This document shows, one piece after another, positions 7,382 through 14,907 of a DNA stretch of 64,000 nucleotides (position 1 is its first letter; the number at the start of each line of letters is the position of its first letter). The position numbers and the translations under genes are program-made. The notes under the pieces were generated by a model. It did no database searches and had not been told where the DNA came from. It saw nothing but the letters and a program-made list of their open reading frames with translations. Source of the stretch: Streptomyces sp. CB01635 (GTDB lineage Bacteria; Actinomycetota; Actinomycetes; Streptomycetales; Streptomycetaceae); contig NZ_NNBL01000003.1 in assembly GCF_002803065.1 (NCBI RefSeq), forward strand, positions 248,001-312,000, given 5' to 3'.

Positions 7382-7939
7382 TCACCGCCTCGGTTCGACC
7401 ACCGTCTCGATGAGATGGAAGGCAGCTGCGTCGGTGCGGGCCGCGTCATCCGTCACCAGCCGATCCTGGCACAGGCCCCGTAGACCGGAGACGAGAAGGG
7501 TCGCCCGTTCTCGGGCCACCTCTCTGGGGTGGCCCAGGCGGACGACGGCGTCCGCGATCGGGCCGATCATGACCTCCACGGTCTCCCGGGCCAGGTCTCC
7601 GTACTGGTCCGGATCGGTCGCGGCCAGACTCAGTAGCTGAAGCAGCATCCGGATGGGCCCGGCCTGCTCGCCGACCGTGATCGCCTTCCACAGTGCCCGG
7701 GCCGACCGGCGCAGGTCCGCGGTGTCCTCGACGGTGTCGAACATCGCGTGGGCGTCGGGTCGGCTTGCTGCCAGGGCCCGGGCCAGCAGGTTCCCCCGGC
7801 TGCCGAAGTAGTAGAGCAGCATGCGCTTCGTCGTGCCGATCTCCTCGGCGAGCGGGCTCAGCGACAGGTTCGCGAGGCCGTGGCGCTGCACGTACTCCAT
7901 CACTTGGCCGAGGAGTTCGGCGCGCTTCTCGGTGTTCAT
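7382..7939 (-). CDS. TetR-family transcriptional regulator
   Basis: A 185-residue regulator with an N-terminal helix-turn-helix (LANLSLSPLAEEIGTTKRMLLYYFGSRGNLL, about residues 21-51) followed by a helical ligand-binding domain. I prefer the ATG at 7939 (MNTEKRAELL); a further upstream in-frame ATG at 7987 would run through the palindrome at 7961-7974. It is transcribed divergently from the membrane-protein gene at 8044. Two GTACCG/CGGTAC-type palindromes lie between them, so it probably represses that gene and itself. The ligand is unknown. Confidence 0.85.
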   Translation of the reverse strand: MNTEKRAELLGQVMEYVQRHGLANLSLSPLAEEIGTTKRMLLYYFGSRGNLLARALAASRPDAHAMFDTVEDTADLRRSARALWKAITVGEQAGPIRMLLQLLSLAATDPDQYGDLARETVEVMIGPIADAVVRLGHPREVARERATLLVSGLRGLCQDRLVTDDAARTDAAAFHLIETVVEPRR

Positions 7940-7960
7940 CGGACGGGACACATTTTGAAC

Positions 7961-8013
7961 GTACCGCACGGTACATGTATCGTCCAATCGTTATTTGTGT
8001 GCCGATCGGTACA
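7961..8013. promoter_or_regulatory. Two palindromic operators between the TetR and membrane-protein genes
   Basis: GTACCG-CA-CGGTAC is a perfect 14-bp palindrome at 7961-7974. TGTGCCGA/TCGGTACA at 7998-8013 is a 16-bp palindrome with one mismatch per arm. Both contain CGGTACA. Their centres are about 38 bp apart. This layout is typical of TetR operators flanking divergent promoters. Confidence 0.65.
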
Positions 8014-8043
8014 TCTATGGATGCGGGAACGGAGTGCGACACG

Positions 8044-9408
8044 ATGGAGCACGGCACACGACCGCGCGTGGCGGTGGCGAAGGTCCTGGCCGAGGCGGCT
8101 TGGTTCCCTGCGGTCCTCTTTCTGGGGGTGATCTTCTTCTTCGCGCCCGCCCTGCACGCGCCCGGGCCGCACCACGTGAAGGTGGTCGTGGCCGGAGGCG
8201 CCGAGGCGAACCGGGTCGACACGAAGCTGCGCGCGCAGACCGCCGGCGGATTCGACGTCACGGCCGTGGCAGGTCGAGAGCAGGCGCGGCAGGCTGTCCT
8301 GGACCGGGACGCCTTCGCGGGCTACGCCGTCGACGGAGGGCATCCGGTGCTCTACGTCGCGAAGGCCAACGGCGCGTCGCTGGAACAGACGTTGATCACG
8401 TTCTTCAGCAAGGTTGCCGGCACCTCGGACCCGCTCACGGTTCGCGACGTCGCGCCGACAACGGCCGAGGATCCGATGGGCTCGAACGTGCTCTACTTCG
8501 GCATCGCATGGAACATCCCGGCCTACATCCTCGCTACGACGTTGCTGCGTGCGGTCACCCTCAACCGTCGCCGCAAGCTGCTGGCCCTGGCGGTCGTCGC
8601 CGCGGTGTTCAGCGCCGTCGGCTACGCGGTGGGGGTCGGCCTGGGTTACCTGAACCCCGACCCGTCCGTGATGGCCGTCGCCTTCCTGCTCACCACGGCG
8701 GTGGCCACGACTGCCTCCGGACTCGCGCCCTTCACCGGCCGGTTCCTGCCCGCGGTCGGCATGACGCTCTTCATCGTCATGTCCATCCCCACTAGCGGAG
8801 GAGCGGTGCCCGCTCCACTGCTGCCGGAGTTCTATCAGGACGTGCACGCCGTCATGCCCTTGGCGAACGCCATCGACGCGCTGCGCGGCATCTTGTACTT
8901 CGGTGGCGCGGGCGTCCTCAAGCCGGTCCTCGTGCTGTGCGGATGGATCGCCGGGGGCGTAGCGCTGCTCGCACTCGACCATGGGCGCCGCAAGCGTGCT
9001 GCGATTGAGGAAGCCGTCGCCGAGCCGCCTGCGGATGACCCCGCTCTCGAGATGCCCGTACCCACGGCACTCCCGGTTCACCGGCACCACTTCGGCGAAC
9101 CGGTGCCCGCGCTGGCCGGCATGGTCCGCGGCGTCGACGGCGAGCCGGTGCGCGGCGCGGTGGTGGTCGTTCTGGACAGCAGGGGGCGGCAATTGGTCAA
9201 TACTGTCACGGACGAACAGGGAGGCTACGCAGTCGCGGGTCTACCCGAGGGGCACCTCGGCATCGTGGCGTCGGCGCCCGGGCGGCACCCGCTGGCCCTG
9301 CGCAAGTTGTTGCGGGCAGGCGAGACGGTGGACGCGGACTTCACGCTGCGGGGGCGCGAGGAAAGTGCGGTCGACACGGAATCCGGCAGACTGACGGCCT
9401 CCCGCTGA
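8044..9408 (+). CDS. Polytopic membrane protein fused to a carboxypeptidase-regulatory-like beta domain
   Basis: This 454-residue protein has one N-terminal membrane segment (about 13-34), an extracytoplasmic stretch of roughly 120 residues, then about five membrane segments (about 155-325). The topology resembles ABC-2/YhgE-like membrane proteins. The C-terminus (about 355-440) is a carboxypeptidase-regulatory-like beta-sandwich: GMVRGVDGEPVRGAVVVVLD, then VTDEQGGYAVAGLPEG and ASAPGRHPLALRKLL. The ATPase one would expect for an ABC-2 exporter is absent nearby. I chose ATG 8044 because GGAG at 8031 is well spaced; ATG 8017 lies beside the operator. The TetR gene next door probably controls it. 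Function unknown, perhaps export or envelope stress. Confidence 0.65.
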   Translation: MEHGTRPRVAVAKVLAEAAWFPAVLFLGVIFFFAPALHAPGPHHVKVVVAGGAEANRVDTKLRAQTAGGFDVTAVAGREQARQAVLDRDAFAGYAVDGGHPVLYVAKANGASLEQTLITFFSKVAGTSDPLTVRDVAPTTAEDPMGSNVLYFGIAWNIPAYILATTLLRAVTLNRRRKLLALAVVAAVFSAVGYAVGVGLGYLNPDPSVMAVAFLLTTAVATTASGLAPFTGRFLPAVGMTLFIVMSIPTSGGAVPAPLLPEFYQDVHAVMPLANAIDALRGILYFGGAGVLKPVLVLCGWIAGGVALLALDHGRRKRAAIEEAVAEPPADDPALEMPVPTALPVHRHHFGEPVPALAGMVRGVDGEPVRGAVVVVLDSRGRQLVNTVTDEQGGYAVAGLPEGHLGIVASAPGRHPLALRKLLRAGETVDADFTLRGREESAVDTESGRLTASR

Positions 9409-9413
9409 CTGCG

Positions 9414-9459
9414 ACCTGGGGGCATGGGGTCGCAGGTTCAGATCCTGTCGTCCCGACCA
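9414..9459 (+). pseudogene. 3' half of a tRNA-Pro gene (probable attachment-site scar)
   Basis: The sequence ends as a tRNA: T-arm GCAGG-TTCAGAT-CCTGT, acceptor 3' strand CGTCCCG, discriminator A and encoded CCA (9457-9459). Streptomyces tRNA-Pro begins CGGGACG, which would pair with this acceptor strand, but no such 5' half occurs upstream. CTGGGGG at 9415-9421 resembles the anticodon-loop region of tRNA-Pro. Integrative elements that enter tRNA genes leave just such a 3' fragment at one end. A terminator follows, as after a real tRNA gene. The identity as proline is from memory of actinobacterial tRNAs. Confidence 0.7.
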
Positions 9460-9476
9460 TGCTTGTGCAGGTCGGA

Positions 9477-9506
9477 GGCCGTTTCTGCCGTAAGGCGGGA
9501 ACGGCC
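9477..9506 (+). terminator. Terminator behind the tRNA fragment
   Basis: GGCCGTT at 9477-9483 pairs with AACGGCC at 9500-9506, and the inner bases GCC/GGC also pair around a short loop. It is followed by TTCTTCG. The position right behind the tRNA CCA end suggests that it is the native tRNA terminator. Confidence 0.6.
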
Positions 9507-9583
9507 TTCTTCGTTGGTGATCGTGGAGTGATCGTCGTGCGGGCTGCCTGCTCGCAAGTGCATGGATCCGCGGAGCGTTCGCC

Positions 9584-11554
9584 TCAGTCGGTCACCTGTA
9601 CCACCGCTGTGGTGCCCGGCCGCACCGTCGGCGTCGTGTACGTGTATGTCACGCCGTCGACTGTCTTGCTGCGCACCCGCTGCGGGACGCCGTTGACCGT
9701 GATCTTCTTGTGGACTCCGGGGAAGCGGGCCTCCCAACGGTAGGCGCTCTTGTGCGCGTTGTTCGTCAGCGTGGTCTTCGTCGCGCCGTCGTGCCGCACG
9801 GTGATGCTGCCCGTTCCGACGGGTACGTCCGCGGCCTGGAGCCACTTCATGCCGGACGGCAGCCGCGACTGGGTGGTCACTGTGTGGTTCGGTGCGTCCG
9901 GTGTGATGCCCATCAGGCCCTGAACGGTCTGGCTGACCAGGGTGAACGACACCTCGGGGTAATCGCCGTTGGGCCCCTGGCTGGAGTTGACGTGCTGGAG
10001 CTCCCGCTCGCCGTAGATCTTCTTCATCCACGTCCACGCCGTGTCGTTGCGGTTGTTCTTGAAGAACATGTCGGGCAGGTACGTCGTCGACTCGATGTTG
10101 GTCGATCCGTCCGGGCCCAGTTCCTGCGCCTGGATGTAGTCGAGATAGGCGTCGTTGCGCGGGCCGGGATCGAGGATCTGCTTCATCGGCATGAACACGC
10201 TGTTCTCCTTGCCCCAGCCGGTGACCGGCGTGCCGGACAGGGTGTACGCGCGGACCATGTCGGCGCCGCTTCCGCTGCCGCTCCAGTCGTCGTTGAAGTA
10301 GGTCTTCAGGTCGGCGGCACGCCGGTCGAACGTCCTGGCAAGGGCGGTGTCGCCCTTGCCGCGGGCGAGCGTGGCCATTGCCAGATACGCCTGGTACTCC
10401 GCGGCGATACCGTCCCCGGCCTCGGCGAGGCCGTCGCCGTCCTGCTCGTTGTAGCTGGCGGCGCCGGCGAAGATGCCGTTGCCCGTGCCCTCGGCGACCT
10501 TGACCTTGCCGTTGGGCCTGGCCGAGTTGTGCAGCTCGATGAACTCCTCGGTGGCGTGCCGGTAGAAGTCCCACAGGGCCGGGTCGTCCACGTATCGCCG
10601 GTCGCCGGTCCAGAGGTATGCCTGGGCAGCCTTCTCCACGAGTTCGAAGGTGGCCGGTACCTCGCGCACGAAGTTGTCCGGGCTCTTGTAGTCGATGCTC
10701 AGGTACGTCCTGGCGTCGAAGTTGAGGGACCACACCGGGAAGTACTCGTGCTCGGCGGTGGCCGATGCCGCGTACGAACGGAGCATCGTCTCGTTCTCGG
10801 CGTCGAGGCCGAGGAGGTGGGCCCCGGCGAGCTGGTGGGCCATATCGCGGGAGTAGTAGGCGCTGCGGTTGGCGTATCCGGCCCAGTAGGTGGGCGCGTA
10901 CGGCGCGGTGCCGGTGCCGCCGGTCTGGTTCTCGTCGACGTTGACCGGGCCCGTCGTGCCGGGCAGCTGCACCCAGCTGTTGGCCTTCCTCTTGGCCCAG
11001 TTGAACATCTCGGCGGCCTCGGGGTCGGACGAGGTGACCTCTGGGTCGGCGGGGGCGGCGGGGGAGATCATCAGGTCGTCGGCGTTGACCCAGGCACTGC
11101 CGGAGCCGAATTCGATCTGCAGCCGGTCGCCAATTCCAAGCTCGACGCGGCTGATGGTGTACCGGGCGTACGCGCGACGCTCGGGCAGGGTGATCGTCTG
11201 GACGGTCTCGCCGTTGCGCCGGACCGTGTACGTGCCGCCGGTGCCGGCGCTCCCGATCCACGCGGAGAAGTCGTAACTGCCGTTCCGGGGCGCGACGATG
11301 GTCAGCTCGGCGCTCTTGCCGGATCCGGCGTCGAGGTAGAGGAAGCGGCCGCCGCCGTGCGAGTTGCCGGTGCCGACCCCGGTGCCCGGGCCGAAGGTCC
11401 AGCCCGTACCGCCGTTCTCGAAGCCCGGGTCCTGGACGGCGAGTTGGGGACGGGAGGCGGCAGCGGCGGACGTGTCCGCCGCTGCCGACAGTGCGGGGGC
11501 CATCGGCGTGAGCAGAGCAACAGCGGTGAGCAGCAAGAGCCTTGAGGGCTTCAA
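9584..11554 (-). CDS. Secreted (alpha/alpha)6-toroid, glycosidase-like protein
   Basis: This 656-residue exported protein starts best at TTG 11554, which follows GGGAG and opens a clean signal peptide (KPSRLLLLTAVALLTPMAPA). Residues of about 40-165 form a carbohydrate-binding-like beta domain (PGFENGGTGWTFG, RVELGIGDRLQIEFGSGSAWVNADD). The central part is a helix-rich six-hairpin toroid with MAHQLAGAHLLGLDAENETM, AQAYLWTGDRRYV and a GIAAEYQAYLAMATLARGKGD block, and a C-terminal beta domain ends it. The architecture is that of six-hairpin glycosidases, but I cannot assign a GH family or catalytic residues. It is divergent from the LacI gene at 11750, which probably controls it. Confidence 0.65.
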   Translation of the reverse strand: MKPSRLLLLTAVALLTPMAPALSAAADTSAAAASRPQLAVQDPGFENGGTGWTFGPGTGVGTGNSHGGGRFLYLDAGSGKSAELTIVAPRNGSYDFSAWIGSAGTGGTYTVRRNGETVQTITLPERRAYARYTISRVELGIGDRLQIEFGSGSAWVNADDLMISPAAPADPEVTSSDPEAAEMFNWAKRKANSWVQLPGTTGPVNVDENQTGGTGTAPYAPTYWAGYANRSAYYSRDMAHQLAGAHLLGLDAENETMLRSYAASATAEHEYFPVWSLNFDARTYLSIDYKSPDNFVREVPATFELVEKAAQAYLWTGDRRYVDDPALWDFYRHATEEFIELHNSARPNGKVKVAEGTGNGIFAGAASYNEQDGDGLAEAGDGIAAEYQAYLAMATLARGKGDTALARTFDRRAADLKTYFNDDWSGSGSGADMVRAYTLSGTPVTGWGKENSVFMPMKQILDPGPRNDAYLDYIQAQELGPDGSTNIESTTYLPDMFFKNNRNDTAWTWMKKIYGERELQHVNSSQGPNGDYPEVSFTLVSQTVQGLMGITPDAPNHTVTTQSRLPSGMKWLQAADVPVGTGSITVRHDGATKTTLTNNAHKSAYRWEARFPGVHKKITVNGVPQRVRSKTVDGVTYTYTTPTVRPGTTAVVQVTD

Positions 11555-11705
11555 CGGGTCTCCCGGGTCTTCGGTCACGGCGAGTGGGCGGGCGGCCGAG
11601 TGGTGGCGGCAAGCTAACAGGGGCCGGAGAGCGGGTTCAACGGGCATGCACAAGAAACATGGAAGACCTGCAGACCGACTGCTATGTTGCGTGGCATATC
11701 GATCT

Positions 11706-11722
11706 GAAAACTTTCATTGAAA
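11706..11722. promoter_or_regulatory. Overlapping AT-rich palindromes before the LacI gene
   Basis: GAAAACTTTC (11706-11715) and TTTCATTGAAA (11712-11722) are short overlapping dyads in the divergent intergenic region. This is strikingly AT-rich for this genome. They are plausible binding sites of the LacI protein encoded from 11750, controlling both directions. Confidence 0.4.
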
Positions 11723-11749
11723 TTCTGCAAGTTGAGCCGGAGGGAAGCG

Positions 11750-12748
11750 ATGAAGGTCGGCATCACCGAGGTCGCGGTGCGGGCACAGGTGAGCGAGGCC
11801 ACGGTCAGCCGGGTCGTCAACCGGCGCCAGGGCGTGTCGCGCAAGACCCGTGAGGCGGTCGAGCAGGCGATGGCCGACCTGGGTTACGAACGGCAGACGC
11901 GGGGTCAGCTCGTCGCGGTCATCACCGAGCTCGTCTCCAACCCGTTCTTCGCCGACGTCTGCGAACGGATCGAGTCCACCCTCGCCCCGCACGGCCTGAA
12001 GACGGTCCTGTGCCCGTGCTTCCCCGGCGGAGTACAGGAGTTGGACTTCGTGACCTCCCTCGCCGACCGGGGCGTCGCCGCCGTCGTGTTCCTCTCGGCG
12101 AGCAACACGATCGAGGGCGCGGACCCGGAGGTGTACGAACTCCTGCGCTCCCGCAGGATCCCGTTCGTGGGCGTCAACGGTCAGTTCGAGGGCGTGGGCG
12201 AGGCGCCGGTTTTCTCCACCGACGACCTGCTGGCCGCCGAACTCGCCGTCGACCACCTCTTCCGGCTCGGTCACCGCCGTATCGGCATGGCATCGGGACC
12301 GGTCGGCAACCGCCCGGCCGACCGCCGCGTCAGCGGTTTCGTCGCCTCGCTCGCCAGACGCGGTGTCGAGGACCCGGAGCAGTGGGTGGTCCGGCAGTCC
12401 TACACCGTCGAGGGCGGCCAGTCCGCCGCGATCTCGCTCCTCGGCCGCGGGGCCACGGCCGTCGTAGCCGCCAGCGACTACATGGCCCTGGGCGCGATCC
12501 GTGGCGCGCGCCGTCAGGGGTACGACGTCCCGGGCGACGTGTCGGTGGTGGGCTACGACGGCGCCATGATCATGGACTTCGTCGCCCCCCCGCTCACCAC
12601 GGTCCGTCAGCCGGCCGACCGCCTGGCCTCGGAGGTGGCCCGCAGCATCCTCGCCCTGGTCGGCAACCGTGACGTCCCCGTCGGTGAGCTCCTCTTCGAC
12701 CCCGAACTGGTGATCCGCGCGAGCACGGCGGCGCCGAAGGCGGAGTGA
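11750..12748 (+). CDS. LacI-family transcriptional regulator
   Basis: A 332-residue sugar-responsive repressor. The N-terminal helix-turn-helix is ITEVAVRAQVSEATVSRVVN, with the hinge helix near REAVEQAMADLGYERQ. The periplasmic-binding-protein-like domain follows (VITELVSNPFFADVCERIE, HLFRLGHRRIGMASGP, DVSVVGYDGAMIMDFV). I chose ATG 11750 behind AGGGAAG; an in-frame ATG at 11717 lies inside the palindromes. It stands between the (alpha/alpha)6 glycosidase-like gene (divergent) and the GH110 gene (same direction), so it probably senses a sugar released by those enzymes. Confidence 0.9.
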   Translation: MKVGITEVAVRAQVSEATVSRVVNRRQGVSRKTREAVEQAMADLGYERQTRGQLVAVITELVSNPFFADVCERIESTLAPHGLKTVLCPCFPGGVQELDFVTSLADRGVAAVVFLSASNTIEGADPEVYELLRSRRIPFVGVNGQFEGVGEAPVFSTDDLLAAELAVDHLFRLGHRRIGMASGPVGNRPADRRVSGFVASLARRGVEDPEQWVVRQSYTVEGGQSAAISLLGRGATAVVAASDYMALGAIRGARRQGYDVPGDVSVVGYDGAMIMDFVAPPLTTVRQPADRLASEVARSILALVGNRDVPVGELLFDPELVIRASTAAPKAE

Positions 12749-12904
12749 GGCGCCGGTCTTCGGTACGAGTCGCGACCGTGCGTCCAGACCATTGACCCAG
12801 ACATCGGTTCTATGGACACTCTGCTCGGAGATTCGACCGGACAACCGGCCGCAACTCCCCTAATCCATCGGGTGTTTCGTGCTCATGGATGCTCCGGAGG
12901 GGCT

Positions 12905-14764
12905 ATGCCAAAGTCTCGGTTCCTGTTTCTCGGCTTGGCGCTCGCGTTGTTCGGAGGCGCCGCCGGTCCTGTCGTCGCAGCGCCCGGCGCGAGACCGGTG
13001 GTGGTCGACGTGGACGACTACGGAGCCGACCCCACGGGGCGGACGGACTCGACGCCCGCTGTCACGGCGGCGCTGCGGCACGCCAGGAGCATCGACCGGC
13101 CGGTCAGGATCGTCTTCTCGCAGGGCACCTACCAGCTGTACCCCGAGCGGGCCGAGAAGCGTGAGCTGTACGTGTCCAACACCGTCGGCGCCGACCAGCG
13201 TTACCGGGACAAGAAGATCGGGCTGCTCGTCGAGGACATGCACGACGTCACCCTCGACGGCGGCGGCGCCAAGCTCGTCTACCACGGTCTGCAGACGGCG
13301 TTCGCGTCGATCCGCTCGACCAACGTGACGTTCACGAACTTCTCCTTCGACTACGCGGCCCCCGAGGTCATCGACGCGACCGTCGCCGACACCGGTGTCG
13401 CGGACGGGCACGCCTACCGCGTGCTGAAGATCCCCGCCGGCAGCCCGTACCAGGTGAACGGCACGCACATCACCTGGCTCGGCGAGAAGAGCCCGGCCAC
13501 CGGGCAGCCGTACTGGTCGGGCGTCGACGGACTCCAGTACACCCAGATCCACGACCCCAAGGCCGAACGGACCTGGCGCGGGGACAACCCGCTCTTCAAC
13601 GACGTCGCCGCGGTCTCCGACCTCGGTGGCCGCCGGATCCGGATCGACTACACCACTGCGGAACGGCCGGCGGACGCCGGGCTCGTCTACCAGATGCGCC
13701 TCATCGAGCGGACGGAGCCGGGCGCTTTCATCTGGCAGTCGAAAAACGTCACGATGCGTTCGATGAACGCCTACTACCTCCAATCCTTCGGCGTGGTGGG
13801 GCAGTTCAGCGAGAACATCTCCATCGACAAGGTGAACTTCGCGCCCGATCCGAAGTCCGGCCGGTCGACGGCCTCCTTCGCGGACTTCGTGCAGATGTCC
13901 GGCGTCAAGGGGAAGGTCTCGATCACTCGGAGTCTCTTCGACGGCCCGCACGACGACCCGATCAACATCCACGGCACCTACCTCGAAGTCGTGGGGAAGC
14001 CCGGGCCGAACACCCTCACCCTCGCCTACAAGCACCCGCAGACCGCCGGATTCCCGCAGTTCGCCCCGGGTGACGAGGTCGAGTTCACCACCAAGCGCAC
14101 GATGGCCCCGCCGGCGGACGCGCACGCGAAGGTCACCGCGGTCGACGGGCCCAGCGGGATGGACCACGACAAGCCGCTGACCACGATGACCGTCACCTTC
14201 GACCGGCCGGTGCCCGCCGGTGTCGAGACCGGCGGCACGGTCGTCGAGAACATCACGGCCACCCCGTCGGTCGTCATCTCCGGCAACGTGTTCCGCAACG
14301 TACCGACCCGCGGCATCCTGGTCACCACCCGCAAGCCCGTACTGATCACCGGCAACCGGTTCGACGCAATGTCCATGGCCAGCATCTACGTCTCCGCCGA
14401 CGCCTACCAGTGGTACGAGTCCGGGCCGGTCGCAGACCTCACGATCCGAGGGAACTCGTTCACGCGGCCCAGTGGTCCGGTCATCTTCGTGGAACCGACC
14501 AACCAGGTCGTCGACCCTGCGAACCCGGTACACCACAACATCTCGGTCGAGCACAACTCGTTCGACATCGGAGACGTCACCGTCGTCGATGCCAAGAGCG
14601 TCGGTGGTTTCGCCTTCACCGGAAACACCGTCCGGCGGCTGGACGCGGCGGACCAACCGCCGTACACCTCACCGCTGTTCGTCTTCCACGGCAGTTCGGG
14701 CATCCGGATCGCACACAACCACTACGACGAGGGCCTCAACACGGATTGGCAGGCCAACGGCTGA
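12905..14764 (+). CDS. GH110 alpha-1,3-galactosidase, secreted
   Basis: The 619-residue protein is a parallel beta-helix enzyme resembling GH110, the family of exo-alpha-1,3-galactosidases that remove the terminal galactose of blood-group-B and linear alpha-Gal structures. A signal peptide (about 1-25, ending VVAAPGA) is followed by DVDDYGADPTGRTDSTPAV, a beta-helix opening found in pectinase-like folds. Family-type blocks follow, including DFVQMSGVKGKVSITRS and FDGPHDDPINIHGTYLEVVG. The C-terminal third repeats beta-helix coils (VVISGNVFRNV, VLITGNRFDAM, LTIRGNSFTRP). The ribosome binding site is GGAGG at 12896. It lies in the alpha-galactoside locus beside GH36 and GH27 genes. Confidence 0.8.
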   Translation: MPKSRFLFLGLALALFGGAAGPVVAAPGARPVVVDVDDYGADPTGRTDSTPAVTAALRHARSIDRPVRIVFSQGTYQLYPERAEKRELYVSNTVGADQRYRDKKIGLLVEDMHDVTLDGGGAKLVYHGLQTAFASIRSTNVTFTNFSFDYAAPEVIDATVADTGVADGHAYRVLKIPAGSPYQVNGTHITWLGEKSPATGQPYWSGVDGLQYTQIHDPKAERTWRGDNPLFNDVAAVSDLGGRRIRIDYTTAERPADAGLVYQMRLIERTEPGAFIWQSKNVTMRSMNAYYLQSFGVVGQFSENISIDKVNFAPDPKSGRSTASFADFVQMSGVKGKVSITRSLFDGPHDDPINIHGTYLEVVGKPGPNTLTLAYKHPQTAGFPQFAPGDEVEFTTKRTMAPPADAHAKVTAVDGPSGMDHDKPLTTMTVTFDRPVPAGVETGGTVVENITATPSVVISGNVFRNVPTRGILVTTRKPVLITGNRFDAMSMASIYVSADAYQWYESGPVADLTIRGNSFTRPSGPVIFVEPTNQVVDPANPVHHNISVEHNSFDIGDVTVVDAKSVGGFAFTGNTVRRLDAADQPPYTSPLFVFHGSSGIRIAHNHYDEGLNTDWQANG

Positions 14765-14787
14765 TCCTGGTTGTCGAGTCGGACACT

Positions 14788-14832
14788 GGCCCCGGGTCGA
14801 GGCGGGCGCGAGCACCAGCCTCGCCCGGGGCC
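14788..14832. terminator. Bidirectional hairpin between convergent GH110 and GH36 genes
   Basis: GGCCCCGGGTCGAGGC at 14788-14803 can pair with GCCTCG-CCCGGGGCC at 14818-14832, with one unpaired base. It lies 24 bases after the GH110 stop and about 75 bases beyond the end of the convergent GH36 gene, so it suits both. Confidence 0.75.
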
Positions 14833-14907
14833 CTGCTGACCGACATGAGCCGGCCGCGTGACCCCGGTGAGGCGCCGACCACGGTCCCTTCGCCGACCCG
14901 CGTCAGA

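Noticed and set aside
9414..9459. Complete tRNA gene
   Set aside because: No 5' acceptor strand, D-arm or full anticodon arm precedes the T-arm; only the 3' half is present.
9710..11545. Long plus-strand open frame opposite the (alpha/alpha)6 glycosidase-like gene
   Set aside because: Its translation is Val/Gly/Arg-rich without motifs; the minus-strand protein has a signal peptide and clear domains.
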